A stretch of 49,219 nucleotides of DNA. Origin: Opitutales bacterium (GTDB lineage: Bacteria > Verrucomicrobiota > Verrucomicrobiia > Opitutales > UBA953). The stretch covers positions 1 to 49,219 of the forward strand of contig SIAU01000006.1 of assembly GCA_009691685.1 (NCBI GenBank). The letters are read 5' to 3'. Below the pieces are notes generated by a model. The model was not told the origin of the DNA. It ran no database searches and was given only the letters and a program-made list of their open reading frames with translations. This document shows positions 7,592-17,105 of the stretch, in pieces (position 1 is the stretch's first letter; the number at the start of each line of letters is the position of its first letter). The translations under genes were made by a program, and so were the position numbers.

Positions 7592-8493
7592 GCCCAAAGA
7601 TTAGACGGGTAGGAACCGTCGTTGACCAATTTTTGAATGCTGGCCTGGACGATGGGTTTGTCTTCGCGATAGGTAACGCCGAACCAGGATGAGCTGGTCC
7701 GCAAGACAGCACAGTCGCCCTCTCCGTTCTTCACGATTTCACCGAGGCTGAGTGGAATGTAGCACTCACTTTTTAATTCCTGACCTTTTTCCGTTAAGAA
7801 TTTTTTAAAGAGTGTTTCTAATTGTGGGAAAATACTTGGCGTGAAGCCCCACATGTTCATCGAAACCGGTTCATCGCCGATCAGCTTAGTAACCGTACCA
7901 TCTTCCGCGACGTTTTGTGCGCCCGAATCCGTTTTGGCAATTTTCAGAAGCTCTTGGATGTCGGTCAGAAAACCTTTGTCATTCTGACGACAAACACCGC
8001 GAGCGACGGTGCCGTGATCGGAGAGGGTATTCTTTAAAGTGAAGCCCACCATATTGTAATGCGTTTCGTTATTGGCCGTGGTCGAAAGTTTTTGACCGAG
8101 GACCGCGTAAGAATCACGGCCGTAAAAATCGTCTGCGTTGATCACCGCGAAAGGACTTTTCACAACATCCCGTGCACATAAAATAGCATGAGTGGTGCCC
8201 CAAGGCTTTTCCCGTCCAGCGGGAACGCTGAAACCTTGAGGTAATTTATCAATCGTCTGAAACGCGTAATCTACTTCGATTTTATTAGAGAATTTACTAC
8301 CAATACGTTCCCGAAAATCCTTTTCGAAGTCGGGTCGGATAATGAACACGACTTTACCAAAGCCAGCGCGGATGGCATCAAAGACGGAATAATCGAGAAT
8401 GGTTTCGCCCGATGGGCCCATCGAGTCGATTTGCTTAAGTCCGCCGTAACGCGAACCCATACCGGCAGCCATAACGAGAAGAGTTGGTTTCAT
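7588..8493 (-). CDS. Sugar-phosphate nucleotidyltransferase (NTP transferase family)
   Basis: A 301-residue cytoplasmic protein with the nucleotidyltransferase fold. The N-terminal signature is LLVMAAGMGSRYGGLKQI, matching the G-x-G-x-R NTP-binding loop, followed by GETILDYSVFDAIRAGFGKV. An FAVINADDFYGRDSY segment supplies the metal-binding Asp pair. The C-terminal part includes VSMNMWGFTPSIFP. Members transfer NMP to sugar-1-phosphates for cell-surface or storage polysaccharides; the exact sugar is not readable. It starts 4 bases after the valS stop and is probably co-transcribed with it. The start ATG is at 8493. Confidence 0.78.
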   Translation of the reverse strand: MKPTLLVMAAGMGSRYGGLKQIDSMGPSGETILDYSVFDAIRAGFGKVVFIIRPDFEKDFRERIGSKFSNKIEVDYAFQTIDKLPQGFSVPAGREKPWGTTHAILCARDVVKSPFAVINADDFYGRDSYAVLGQKLSTTANNETHYNMVGFTLKNTLSDHGTVARGVCRQNDKGFLTDIQELLKIAKTDSGAQNVAEDGTVTKLIGDEPVSMNMWGFTPSIFPQLETLFKKFLTEKGQELKSECYIPLSLGEIVKNGEGDCAVLRTSSSWFGVTYREDKPIVQASIQKLVNDGSYPSNLWA

Positions 8494-8497
8494 GGTC

Positions 8498-11221
8498 TTA
8501 ATTTAAGGATGAAAGCATGCGTTTAATTTCGTCACGTTTAGCCACCGATTCAGCGAGTTGCTTGCGGGCGCCATCCAGAATGGCGGGAGGAGCTTTGGAG
8601 ACGAAAGTTTCGTTCGTGAGTTTAGCTTCACCGGCAGAGACGGCTTTCTCGATTTTTTCGAGTTCTTTGGTGAGACGAATTTTTTCCGCACCGATATCGA
8701 TATTCGTACCCATTTCAAGAATCACGGTGCCCAGCGGAGTCACCGAACCAGGACGATCGGCGGCATGGGTTTCAAAGGTCATCTCTTGAAGACCAGCGAC
8801 CCGGAATAATTTATCTTTATTCGTTTCAAGGATTGCCTGAGACGATCCATCTTTGGCTAAGACGACGATTTTGCTATCGCGACGATTCGCTTGATTGCCT
8901 TGCGATTTGAGTCCGCGTACGGCGACGACGAATTCTCTCAGTTGAGCAACGTCTTGTACCTTAGAGTTAATGAGTTTGATTCCATTTTCGCGGAGCGTCT
9001 TTAACAAGTCTCCCCCGAGACCGGGTGAATGTTTCTGAATGAAATCAGCTTCATGACCATAGCCTAAAAGGTGCCAGAGCTCTTCAGAAATAAACGGAGC
9101 AACGGGGTGGAAGAGTAACAAGTATTGTCGGATGACTAGATCTTGAACAGCTAGACAATTATCACGAAGCGCTGGATCGGCTAAGCGTGCTTTGGAGGCC
9201 TCGACGTACCAGTCGCAGAAATCGCCCCAGAAGAAATTATAAAGGGCTTGGGCGTAAGCCGTGAACTCGTGTTCGGAAAGTTGGTTGGCAACTTTATCGG
9301 TGAGTTCTGCCAGACCATGAATAATGGCGAAGTCATCATCATCGAGTTGGGTTGGCTGAATTCTTTTAACAATCGAGTTGAGCGAAGAGTTATCGAACAT
9401 CGGGCCCGACATCTGGCGGAAGCGTGAAGCGTTCCAGAGTTTGTTTACAAAATTTCTTCCGCCCGAAACGCGTTCTTCGTCGAATAAAATATCCTGACCT
9501 TTAGGAGCAATCAGTAAGAGGCCGAGACGAAGTCCATCCGCGCCAAACTTTGCAATTAAATCCAGGGGCTCGGGCGAGTTGCCGAGAGACTTGGACATTT
9601 TACGACCGAGCTTATCGCGAATAATACCGTTGAAATAAACGCGCTTAAAGGGAATACGTTGACGGATTTCGTCGTCCGTGAGGGTTTTCTTTTCGGGGCC
9701 GTGTAATTCGAGTCCAGCGATAATCATCCGTGCTACCCAAAGGAAAATAATATCAGGTCCCGTCGCGAGTGCTCCCGTAGGGTACCAGTGACTGAGCTCA
9801 GGAGTCGTCTCACCAGGTTTGCGCCAACCAATCGTGGCGAGACACCAAAGCCAAGAGGAAGCCCAAGTATCTAGAACATCGGGATCTTGTTCCCAATTTT
9901 CTGGATCATTCGGAGGGGTGAGTGACACGTGTCGATTCTTCGCATCATTACGATCCGTACCCTTACGATACCAAACCGGGATACGATGTCCCCACCATAA
10001 CTGACGACTGACGCACCAGTCTTGAATATTATCTAACCAATGCAGATATGTTTTAGTCCAGCGCTCAGGATGGAATTTAATCATACCTGAGGTGACCGCA
10101 CGTTTCGCTTCATCGATTTTCGGATAATGAATAAACCACTGTTCGCTTAAGCGAGGTTCGATGGGTACATCGGCACGTTCAGAATAGCCTACGGTATTTT
10201 CATAAGGTTCTACTTTCACTAATGCACCGAGTTCTTCGAGTAACTTGGCCGCAATGTTACGGGCCTTAAATCTTTCAATGCCCGCTAATGGCCCGGCTAA
10301 TTCATTCATCGTACCGTCAGGATTCATGACGTCGACTACCGCTAATTGGTGGCGCTTACCGATGTCGAAGTCGGTGCGATCGTGGGCTGGAGTAACTTTT
10401 AAAACTCCCGTACCGAAATCTTTTTCGACTGCGTTATCACCGACGATGATGATTTTTTCGCGAGGGAAGGGGCGCCAAACGTGCAGTCCGATTAAATCCT
10501 TATAACGTTCGTCCTCGGGATGGACAGCTACGCCAGTATCACCCGGAATGGTTTCGGGACGGGTGGTGGAAATCTCAAGATAGGTACCTGGCTTTTCGAC
10601 TACCTCGTAACGCATTTTATATAATGAGCCTTTGGAAGGCTTCATAATCACTTCTTCGTCGGATAAGCCCGTTTGCGAAACCGGGCACCAGTTGACCATG
10701 CGCTTACCACGATAAACATAGCCACGTTCATAGAGAGTGACGAAAGCTTGCAGAACAGCTTGAGAGTAACCGGCGTCGAGCGTGTGCACTTTGCGATCCC
10801 AATCACAAGAGGCACCTAATTTGCGAAGTTGATTTAAAATAATCCCACCATGTTTATCGCGCCACTCGGAGGCTACTTCGATAAATTTTTCACGGCCAAG
10901 GTCATGACGAGTTTTACCTGAGTTCTGACGTAAATCTTTTTCGACACGCGTTTGGGTAGCGATGCCCGCGTGGTCGGTTCCCGGAAGCCATAAGACCGAT
11001 TTGCCTTCTTGGCGGGCGCGACGGACCATAATATCCTGCAGGGTGTTATTAAGGAGGTGACCCATGTGCAGAACGCCAGTCACATTGGGAGGCGGAATCA
11101 TCACCGCGAATGACTCCTTGGTCGGGTCTACTTTTCCAGCAAAGCAACCTGCGGCAACCCAGCGATCATACCAGTTTTGCTCAACTCCTTGTGGTTCGTA
11201 GGACTTTGGGATTTCGGCCAT
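8498..11221 (-). CDS. valS: Valyl-tRNA synthetase
   Basis: A 907-residue class I aminoacyl-tRNA synthetase, close to the usual ValRS length. The HIGH-type motif is PPPNVTGVLHMGHLLNN near residue 43, the KMSKS motif is in DKLGRKMSKSLGNSPEPLDL, and the editing domain contains STTRPETIPGDTGVAVHPED. The C-terminal coiled-coil tRNA-binding arm is present (KIRLTKELEKIEKAVSAGEA to the end). It charges tRNA-Val and clears mischarged threonine. The 5' side faces the divergent SRP RNA gene, with a 68-base gap that probably holds promoters for both. It reads complete and ordinary. Confidence 0.98.
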   Translation of the reverse strand: MAEIPKSYEPQGVEQNWYDRWVAAGCFAGKVDPTKESFAVMIPPPNVTGVLHMGHLLNNTLQDIMVRRARQEGKSVLWLPGTDHAGIATQTRVEKDLRQNSGKTRHDLGREKFIEVASEWRDKHGGIILNQLRKLGASCDWDRKVHTLDAGYSQAVLQAFVTLYERGYVYRGKRMVNWCPVSQTGLSDEEVIMKPSKGSLYKMRYEVVEKPGTYLEISTTRPETIPGDTGVAVHPEDERYKDLIGLHVWRPFPREKIIIVGDNAVEKDFGTGVLKVTPAHDRTDFDIGKRHQLAVVDVMNPDGTMNELAGPLAGIERFKARNIAAKLLEELGALVKVEPYENTVGYSERADVPIEPRLSEQWFIHYPKIDEAKRAVTSGMIKFHPERWTKTYLHWLDNIQDWCVSRQLWWGHRIPVWYRKGTDRNDAKNRHVSLTPPNDPENWEQDPDVLDTWASSWLWCLATIGWRKPGETTPELSHWYPTGALATGPDIIFLWVARMIIAGLELHGPEKKTLTDDEIRQRIPFKRVYFNGIIRDKLGRKMSKSLGNSPEPLDLIAKFGADGLRLGLLLIAPKGQDILFDEERVSGGRNFVNKLWNASRFRQMSGPMFDNSSLNSIVKRIQPTQLDDDDFAIIHGLAELTDKVANQLSEHEFTAYAQALYNFFWGDFCDWYVEASKARLADPALRDNCLAVQDLVIRQYLLLFHPVAPFISEELWHLLGYGHEADFIQKHSPGLGGDLLKTLRENGIKLINSKVQDVAQLREFVVAVRGLKSQGNQANRRDSKIVVLAKDGSSQAILETNKDKLFRVAGLQEMTFETHAADRPGSVTPLGTVILEMGTNIDIGAEKIRLTKELEKIEKAVSAGEAKLTNETFVSKAPPAILDGARKQLAESVAKRDEIKRMLSSLN

Positions 11222-11289
11222 TTAGGATGGTAGGATTAGGGGGTAAGTTGGAGATTGAAAAGCGTTAATAGATTTATCACATTAAAGGT

Positions 11290-11387
11290 AAGCTAGGCCC
11301 CATGCAACGGGAGCGGGCGAACCCCGCCAGGTCCGGAAGGAAGCAACGGCAGTCTGATTTCTCGTGTGCCGTGGTAAGCCTAGCCCC
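11290..11387 (+). ncRNA. ffs: Small bacterial signal recognition particle RNA (4.5S type)
   Basis: The conserved SRP apical motif is clear: GGTCCGGAAGGAAGCAAC at 11331-11347 followed by GGCAG. The ends pair: GCTAGGC at 11292-11298 is the reverse complement of GCCTAGC at 11378-11384, closing a single long hairpin of about 95 nt. That is the small SRP RNA with only the domain IV helix and no Alu domain, as in most Gram-negatives. It binds Ffh and targets membrane proteins. The gene lies in the gap between valS and lpd, both on the opposite strand. No strong T-run follows the closing stem, so the 3' end is approximate and no terminator is called. Confidence 0.95.
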
Positions 11388-11417
11388 TCAATTTTAACGT
11401 TAGGTCGTCGGGCCAAC

Positions 11418-12818
11418 TTAGAGCGAGTGGATGCTCACTTTATTGACCGCCATCGCTGCCTCCTTGAATGACTCGCTGATCGTTGGGTGGGCAAAACAGG
11501 TGCGTGCCACGTCTTCAGCGCTACCACCGTACTCGAGGTGAGCACAGGCAGCTGCAATCATTTCAGACGCACCACGCGAAACAATTTGTACACCTAAAAG
11601 TTTATCCGTCTTCGCATCGGCAATGACTTTCACAAATCCAGACGTTGCGTCGGAAGCGATGGCGCGTCCGTTTCCTGCGAGTTGGAATTTTCCAATCTTC
11701 ACTTCGATATTTTTTGCTTTGGCTTCGGATTCAATCATCCCCACACAAGCGACTTCGGGATCAGTATAAATGACACCTGGGATGACGTTGTAATTTACGT
11801 GACCTGGTTTACCGGCAATAATTTCAGCCGCAGCCACACCTTCTTCTTCCGCTTTGTGCGCCAGCATGGGGCCTGTCACCACATCGCCGATTGCATATAC
11901 ACCGGGAAGGTTCGTGCGATAATGACCATCAATCACGATGCGATTTCTTTCATCAAGTTTGAGTCCAGCTTCTTGGGCACCGAGGCCAACGGTGTTGGCT
12001 TTACGACCGACCGCGACGAGGATTTTATCAGCAGGGAATTCTAAAACTTTGCCTTCGCGTTCGGCGGTTAAAGCAAAGCCGGCAGCGGTTTTCTTAACGC
12101 CAGTCACTTTAGCACCGAGTTCAAATTTGATTCCTTGTTTTTCAAAAGCAGCTTGAGCGACCTTCGCGACATCGGTGTCGTAAGACGGTCCGCCAATCGT
12201 AGGGAGCATTTCCACGACGGTGACTTGTGAACCGAGACGAGCCCAGACGGATCCGAGTTCTAGTCCGATCGCACCCGCGCCGACCACTACCATGTTGGTA
12301 GGAATCGCTTTTAAAGCGATACCATGGTCGGAGGAAATGACCGTCTCACCATCAAATTTCATGAAGGGGAGTTCCACTGCAGAAGATCCCGTTGCGATGA
12401 TGATGTTCTTCGTTTCAAGAATACGTTCGCCAGAGGTGCTACGTACGAGAACTTCGCCGGCTTTTCCGAGTCGACCGAGTCCGCGAACAATTTCGACGCC
12501 GCGTTTACTCACTAAAAATTCCACCCCTTTGTTGAGCTGTCCAACGACCTTATCTTTGTTGGCCATCATAGCGGCTACATCAAAAGTTACTTTCTCGGCA
12601 CCGACGATGCCGTGTTTTTTGCCGTGCACCACGTGTTGAAATACTTCGGTGGAATGCAGAAGGGCCTTCGAAGGAATACAGCCAACGTTCAGGCAGGTGC
12701 CACCTAGCACAGGGTCTTTTTCGACGAGTGCGACTTTCAGTCCGAGTTGCGCGGCTTTAATTGCGGCGACGTAGCCTCCTGGGCCAGAGCCAATAACGAC
12801 GAGATCAAGTTGTGACAT
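11418..12818 (-). CDS. lpdA: Dihydrolipoyl dehydrogenase (E3 of 2-oxo acid dehydrogenase complexes)
   Basis: A 466-residue FAD disulfide oxidoreductase. The FAD-binding motif is VIGSGPGGYVAAIKAAQLG near residue 8. The redox-active pair sits in GGTCLNVGCIPSKALLHSTE (Cys42 and Cys47). The NAD-binding motif is VVVGAGAIGLELGSVWARLG. A C-terminal CFAHPTISES segment carries the catalytic His of the partner subunit. It reoxidises the dihydrolipoyl group of the E2 subunit. It follows sucB by 17 bases in a sucA-sucB-lpd order, so it is mainly the E3 of 2-oxoglutarate dehydrogenase, though E3 can be shared with other complexes. Confidence 0.97.
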   Translation of the reverse strand: MSQLDLVVIGSGPGGYVAAIKAAQLGLKVALVEKDPVLGGTCLNVGCIPSKALLHSTEVFQHVVHGKKHGIVGAEKVTFDVAAMMANKDKVVGQLNKGVEFLVSKRGVEIVRGLGRLGKAGEVLVRSTSGERILETKNIIIATGSSAVELPFMKFDGETVISSDHGIALKAIPTNMVVVGAGAIGLELGSVWARLGSQVTVVEMLPTIGGPSYDTDVAKVAQAAFEKQGIKFELGAKVTGVKKTAAGFALTAEREGKVLEFPADKILVAVGRKANTVGLGAQEAGLKLDERNRIVIDGHYRTNLPGVYAIGDVVTGPMLAHKAEEEGVAAAEIIAGKPGHVNYNVIPGVIYTDPEVACVGMIESEAKAKNIEVKIGKFQLAGNGRAIASDATSGFVKVIADAKTDKLLGVQIVSRGASEMIAAACAHLEYGGSAEDVARTCFAHPTISESFKEAAMAVNKVSIHSL

Positions 12819-12835
12819 ATTTTTTTATTTAGAAA

Positions 12836-14110
12836 TTAGGATCCGAAGAGCAGGGTTTGGGGTTCTTCAATGTACTGACGAACTTTGACCAAGAAGGTGA
12901 CCGCTTCTTTGCCATCAATAATTCGGTGATCATACGAAAGGGCGAGGTACATGATGGGTCGAACGACGATTTGACCTTTTTCGACGACAGCACGTTCCAC
13001 AATATTGTGTAAGCCCATGATCGCAGCTTGGGGGTGATTTAAAATCGGAGTCGAGAGCATTGAACCGTAGATGCCACCGTTGGAAATCGTGAAGACGCCA
13101 CCTTGAAGTTCGGGTAACTGAATTTTTCCATCACGCGCCCGTTTACCGAAATCGCTAATCGCATTTTCAATTCCAGCGAAACTCAGTTGATCGCAATCGC
13201 GAACCACGGGAACCATCAGACCTTTGTCGGTGCCGACGGCGACACCGATGTCGTAGAAATTATTTTCGAGAATATCTTCACCTTCTAACTGGGCATTGAC
13301 GGTACGAACTTCTTTCAGGGCTTGGACAGCAGCTTTGACGAAGAAGGACATAAACCCGAGTTTAATACCGTATTTCTTGACGAATTCTTCACCGTGACGT
13401 TTTCGAAGTTCCATGATGGGCGCCATATTCACTTCGTTGAAAGTTGTCAGCATAGCAGTCTCAGACTTCGCTTGGACGAGACGTTCAGCAATTTTGCGAC
13501 GCAGAGGTGACATCCGTTTTCTGGTCGTGCGTCCTTCGCGATTAGGAATTTCAACCGCTACTGCTTTTTCTGCTACGGGCGCGGTTACGGTAGTTACGGC
13601 TGAAGGTGCAACTGCCACGATGGGGGTTTGTCCATCCAGTGCCGCGAGCATATCGCCCTTGGTCACACGTCCACCTTTGCCAGTTCCGGCAATGCTGAGG
13701 GGACTTAAACCCGTTTCTGCGGCGATTCTACGCACGGCGGGTGAAGCTTCAAAGTTTTCCGTTTTGACGAGGGGCGCACTTGCCATTTTGGGTGCAGCGG
13801 CTGACTCAACTTTTGGAGCTGCAGGTTGTGCGGCGGGTGTTGATGAAATTGCCGGTGCTGGTGAGCCCGTTGAAGATCCCGCGACGAGGGTGGCGACGAC
13901 TTGTCCGACCGCTACTTCAGTTCCAGCGGGAACGGTGATGGTAATTTGACCATCAATCTCCGCGGTGCCGTCGGAAGTAACTTTATCGGTCTCGAAAGAG
14001 AATAACGCCTGACCTTTTTTAACATTATCACCGTTTTTTACCGCCCATGTAGATAGGAGGCCACCAGTGATTGATTCGCCCATCGAAGGTATTTTGACGT
14101 CCACAGCCAT
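12836..14110 (-). CDS. sucB: 2-oxoglutarate dehydrogenase E2, dihydrolipoyl succinyltransferase
   Basis: A 424-residue E2 subunit. Residues 1-76 are a lipoyl domain with the lipoylated Lys43 in [13 protein letters not shown]. An Ala/Pro-rich linker (78-115) leads to the peripheral subunit-binding domain (122-158; [19 protein letters not shown]). The C-terminal catalytic acyltransferase domain has the HxxxDG motif [13 protein letters not shown] (His395, Asp399). Only one lipoyl domain is present. It transfers succinyl groups to CoA in the TCA cycle. The gene lies 136 bases after sucA and 17 bases before lpd. The lipoate ligase-like gene at 43136-43843 may supply its cofactor (inference). Confidence 0.95.
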   Translation of the reverse strand: MAVDVKIPSMGESITGGLLSTWAVKNGDNVKKGQALFSFETDKVTSDGTAEIDGQITITVPAGTEVAVGQVVATLVAGSSTGSPAPAISSTPAAQPAAPKVESAAAPKMASAPLVKTENFEASPAVRRIAAETGLSPLSIAGTGKGGRVTKGDMLAALDGQTPIVAVAPSAVTTVTAPVAEKAVAVEIPNREGRTTRKRMSPLRRKIAERLVQAKSETAMLTTFNEVNMAPIMELRKRHGEEFVKKYGIKLGFMSFFVKAAVQALKEVRTVNAQLEGEDILENNFYDIGVAVGTDKGLMVPVVRDCDQLSFAGIENAISDFGKRARDGKIQLPELQGGVFTISNGGIYGSMLSTPILNHPQAAIMGLHNIVERAVVEKGQIVVRPIMYLALSYDHRIIDGKEAVTFLVKVRQYIEEPQTLLFGS

Positions 14111-14181
14111 AAAAGTAAGACTACGACTTTGTAAGTACTACCAGACAGTTTCAACGGGGAAATAGGACAATTTTTCACAAT

Positions 14182-14197
14182 ATCGGGTCTGCCCGAT
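14182..14197 (-). repeat. Hairpin in the sucA-sucB intergenic gap
   Basis: A perfect 6-bp stem with a 4-nt loop, ATCGGG-TCTG-CCCGAT on the plus strand. On the transcribed minus strand it can extend on the outer side by CAAT pairing with ATTG across a two-base bulge. No T-run follows it in the direction of the sucA transcript, so it does not look like a standard terminator. In an operon it could slow exonucleases or mark an RNA processing site between sucA and sucB. No function is shown. Confidence 0.45.
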
Positions 14198-14246
14198 TGT
14201 AGAAGGTGACCACAAACTCGCCGTTAAATCTTCTACTGAACGAATT

Positions 14247-16973
14247 TTAGACAGTAAACGCCTGCTTAATTACGTCAGATTGCTCGAGTTTATGGACAGA
14301 AAGGGCGCCCACGGCGGGAGAAGCGGCGGCATCACGTCCAGCGTACAAGGGCTGAACTCCAAGCGCGGACTCGATGATGGGCGAAATGAAAGTCCATGCC
14401 GCCATATTCTTGGGTTCATCTTGTACCCAAACTACTTTGGCGGGCGAACCGTACTGAGTGTGAATTTTCTTTAAGGCAGAGGAATCGAGAGGGAAGAGTT
14501 GTTCGACGCGAACAATGGTCGTCGTCGTATCTTGGCGGACGGCCCGTTCGGCTTCGAGATCGTAAAATACTTTTCCTGAACAAAAAATAAGGCGTTCAGT
14601 TTTAACCGCCGGTGTTGAGTCCGCAATCAATGCTTGGAAATCTTGATCGGTGAAATCTACAAATTTACTGACGCAGGTTTTGTGACGCAGTAAGCTCTTC
14701 GGTGTCAGCACAATGAGGGGCTTACGATGTTCAGATTTAACCTGACGGCGTAAGGCGTGGAAAAGTTGAGCAGGAGTGGAAGGCTGAATCACTTGAATAT
14801 TATTTTCAGCACAAAGTTGGAGATATCTTTCGAGTCGAGCCGAAGAGTGCTCCGGACCTTGGCCTTCGTAGCCGTGAGGAAGCAGAAGCACTAAGCCGCT
14901 CGTCTGACCCCATTTGGATTCAGCGGAAGCGATGAATTGATCGATGACAATTTGGGCACCGTTCGAAAAGTCTCCGAATTGCGCTTCCCAAATCACCAAC
15001 GAATCGGGGGCTTCTAATGAATATCCGTAATCAAAACCGAGCACAGCGTATTCCGATAAAGTAGAATTAACTAATTCAATCGATTCACCACCAGGCACTG
15101 AATTGAGCGGGCAATATTTTGCGTCGTTCGACGGATCATGAAGGACCGCGTGACGGTGAGAGAAGGTACCGCGTTCGCAGTCCTGGCCAGAAATACGGAC
15201 AGGATAACCTTCGGCTAAGAGTGATCCAAAGGCTAAGCCTTCGCCCAAACTCCAATCGAAATTAATTCCTGATTTAAAGGTATCTCTTTTGATATCCAAC
15301 ATGCGCTTAATTTTGGAGTTAGGCGCAAAATCGGGTGGCATCGTCCAAAGTGAAGGCGCGATTTTTTGTAACAACTCCGCCTGGGCACGCGTCTCGACCT
15401 GTGCGTCGTAGGGAGATTGGAAAGGTTTGAGCTTGGGCGCGGGCTTATTGGCGAGATCGGCCTCCAGGCTGGCCCGCGCGCGATCTTGGGCGGCGTTTAG
15501 TAAAATATCAAATTCGGTGCGCAGGCTTTGTAATTCACCCCCCGGTGCGGAGCCCGACTCGGTTAAGCGCGATGAATATAACTCAGTGACGCTCGGGTGT
15601 GTTGTGATATTCTTATATAAAATAGGCTGAGTAAAAAGGGGCTCGTCCGTTTCGTTGTGGCCGTAACGACGGTAGCAAACGATATCGACGACCACATCCG
15701 CGGAGAATTTCTGGCGGTACTCTAAAGCAATTTCGGTAGCCAGTACGACGGCATCGGGATCGTCGCCATTGACGTGTAAAATCGGGGCTTCGATGAACTT
15801 TGCGATTTCCGTACAGTGACGACCTGTGCGACCTTCCTCAGGGTTGGTGGTGAAGCCTACTTGATTATTCGTAACGATATGGAGCGTACCTCCGACCGTA
15901 TAACCCTTAACGCCGGAAAGATTGAGTGATTCCATGACGACACCTTGGCCCGCGAATGCGGCGTCACCGTGAATTAAAATAGGAAGAACTTTGGCCCGTT
16001 GACCTTCGTTTTGCAAATCAACGCGTGCACGAGCACGTCCCAGAGCAATGGGATTAACGGCTTCTAAGTGGCTAGGATTATAAGCGAGAGTGAGGGCGAT
16101 ATTTTTGCCGTTGATGGTGCGACTGCTTTCATAGCCCAGGTGATATTTTACGTCACCGTCACCAGAACTGGTATCGGGAACATAACTTTCGGAGAAGGCT
16201 TTGAATAGTGCTTCAGGTTTTTTACCTAGGATATTAACTAACACATTGAGACGACCTCGGTGGGACATGCCGATGATGATATCGTTAATTTCTAATTCAG
16301 GTGCACGGCTGATCACTCGTTCGAGGGCGACCATCATACTTTCTCCTCCTTCGACGGAGAAACGCTTGGCCCCCACAAAAGTCTTATGAATAAAGCGTTC
16401 CAACTCTTCTGCTTGGACGAGAGTTCTTAAAAAACCGCGGCGGGTATCGTGATTATAGGCCGATCGTAAGCCCGAGCTTTCAACGCGTTCCTGGAACCAG
16501 CGTCGACGTACGCCATCCTGAATGTGGGTGAACTCCACGGCGATGGTGCCACCATAAATACTTTTAAGCTTAGCTAAAATTTCTGAGAGAGGGAGCATCG
16601 CACCGCCTAGGAAATCACCCGTGTGAAAAATTTGCGTTGGCGGGAGCGTGTCGAGTCCAAGCGCCTTATCGGTTAATTCAAAATAAGGAGTTGGGTCGAA
16701 GAGAGGATTAATTCTGGCCTGTAAGTGACCTAAGGTGCGGTAAGCGTGAATCGCAGCGAGTACTTTGACTTGGGCAGAAGCATCAACAGCTACTCCAGGG
16801 GCAACGCCTGCAGCAACTTTGGTAGGTTTGGGTGGAAGAGATAAACCTAATTCAAAACCTTCAAAAAAAGCGGCCCAATCTGCATCAACAGACTTCGGGT
16901 CTTTTTTCCAACGCTCGTGATATTCCGCCAATAAATCGGCATTCCAGCGTGAACCTACACTAAGGTGTTTCAT
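14247..16973 (-). CDS. sucA: 2-oxoglutarate dehydrogenase E1 component
   Basis: A 908-residue thiamine-diphosphate enzyme. The N-terminus has the E2-binding-like start with WNADLLAEYHERWKKDPKS, which E1o proteins carry. Further on are HTGDFLGG, the ThDP-associated IIIGMSHRGRLNVLVNILG, HGDAAFAGQGVVMESLNLS and NNQVGFTTNPEEGRTGRHCT. The C-terminal transketolase-like part includes GLVLLLPHGYEGQGPEHSSA. It decarboxylates 2-oxoglutarate and passes the succinyl group to SucB. It is the first gene of the sucA-sucB-lpd operon and is divergent from the SNF2 helicase, with a 132-base gap. Length and motifs are those of a complete OdhA/SucA. Confidence 0.96.
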   Translation of the reverse strand: MKHLSVGSRWNADLLAEYHERWKKDPKSVDADWAAFFEGFELGLSLPPKPTKVAAGVAPGVAVDASAQVKVLAAIHAYRTLGHLQARINPLFDPTPYFELTDKALGLDTLPPTQIFHTGDFLGGAMLPLSEILAKLKSIYGGTIAVEFTHIQDGVRRRWFQERVESSGLRSAYNHDTRRGFLRTLVQAEELERFIHKTFVGAKRFSVEGGESMMVALERVISRAPELEINDIIIGMSHRGRLNVLVNILGKKPEALFKAFSESYVPDTSSGDGDVKYHLGYESSRTINGKNIALTLAYNPSHLEAVNPIALGRARARVDLQNEGQRAKVLPILIHGDAAFAGQGVVMESLNLSGVKGYTVGGTLHIVTNNQVGFTTNPEEGRTGRHCTEIAKFIEAPILHVNGDDPDAVVLATEIALEYRQKFSADVVVDIVCYRRYGHNETDEPLFTQPILYKNITTHPSVTELYSSRLTESGSAPGGELQSLRTEFDILLNAAQDRARASLEADLANKPAPKLKPFQSPYDAQVETRAQAELLQKIAPSLWTMPPDFAPNSKIKRMLDIKRDTFKSGINFDWSLGEGLAFGSLLAEGYPVRISGQDCERGTFSHRHAVLHDPSNDAKYCPLNSVPGGESIELVNSTLSEYAVLGFDYGYSLEAPDSLVIWEAQFGDFSNGAQIVIDQFIASAESKWGQTSGLVLLLPHGYEGQGPEHSSARLERYLQLCAENNIQVIQPSTPAQLFHALRRQVKSEHRKPLIVLTPKSLLRHKTCVSKFVDFTDQDFQALIADSTPAVKTERLIFCSGKVFYDLEAERAVRQDTTTTIVRVEQLFPLDSSALKKIHTQYGSPAKVVWVQDEPKNMAAWTFISPIIESALGVQPLYAGRDAAASPAVGALSVHKLEQSDVIKQAFTV

Positions 16974-17105
16974 ATGTGTTACGATTAAAAGTTTGATTTC
17001 GATTTAACCAGAGGCCGGGACAAGAACAAGCCCAGACCAAAGTATTTAGTTAAGATTGAGGGTTGAATGACTTAAAATACACACCCATGATGACGTTCTA
17101 CGTCG

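Noticed and set aside
11222-11289. Promoter elements shared by valS and the SRP RNA
   Set aside because: TTGAAA and TATTAA-like words are present but the spacings (12-15 bases) do not give a convincing pair.
11682-12639. Plus-strand open frames antisense to lpd
   Set aside because: They are low-complexity shadows of the lpd codons with no ribosome-binding site or family similarity.
14111-14246. Possible small gene in the sucA-sucB gap
   Set aside because: No open frame with a sensible start or composition; only the hairpin is supported.
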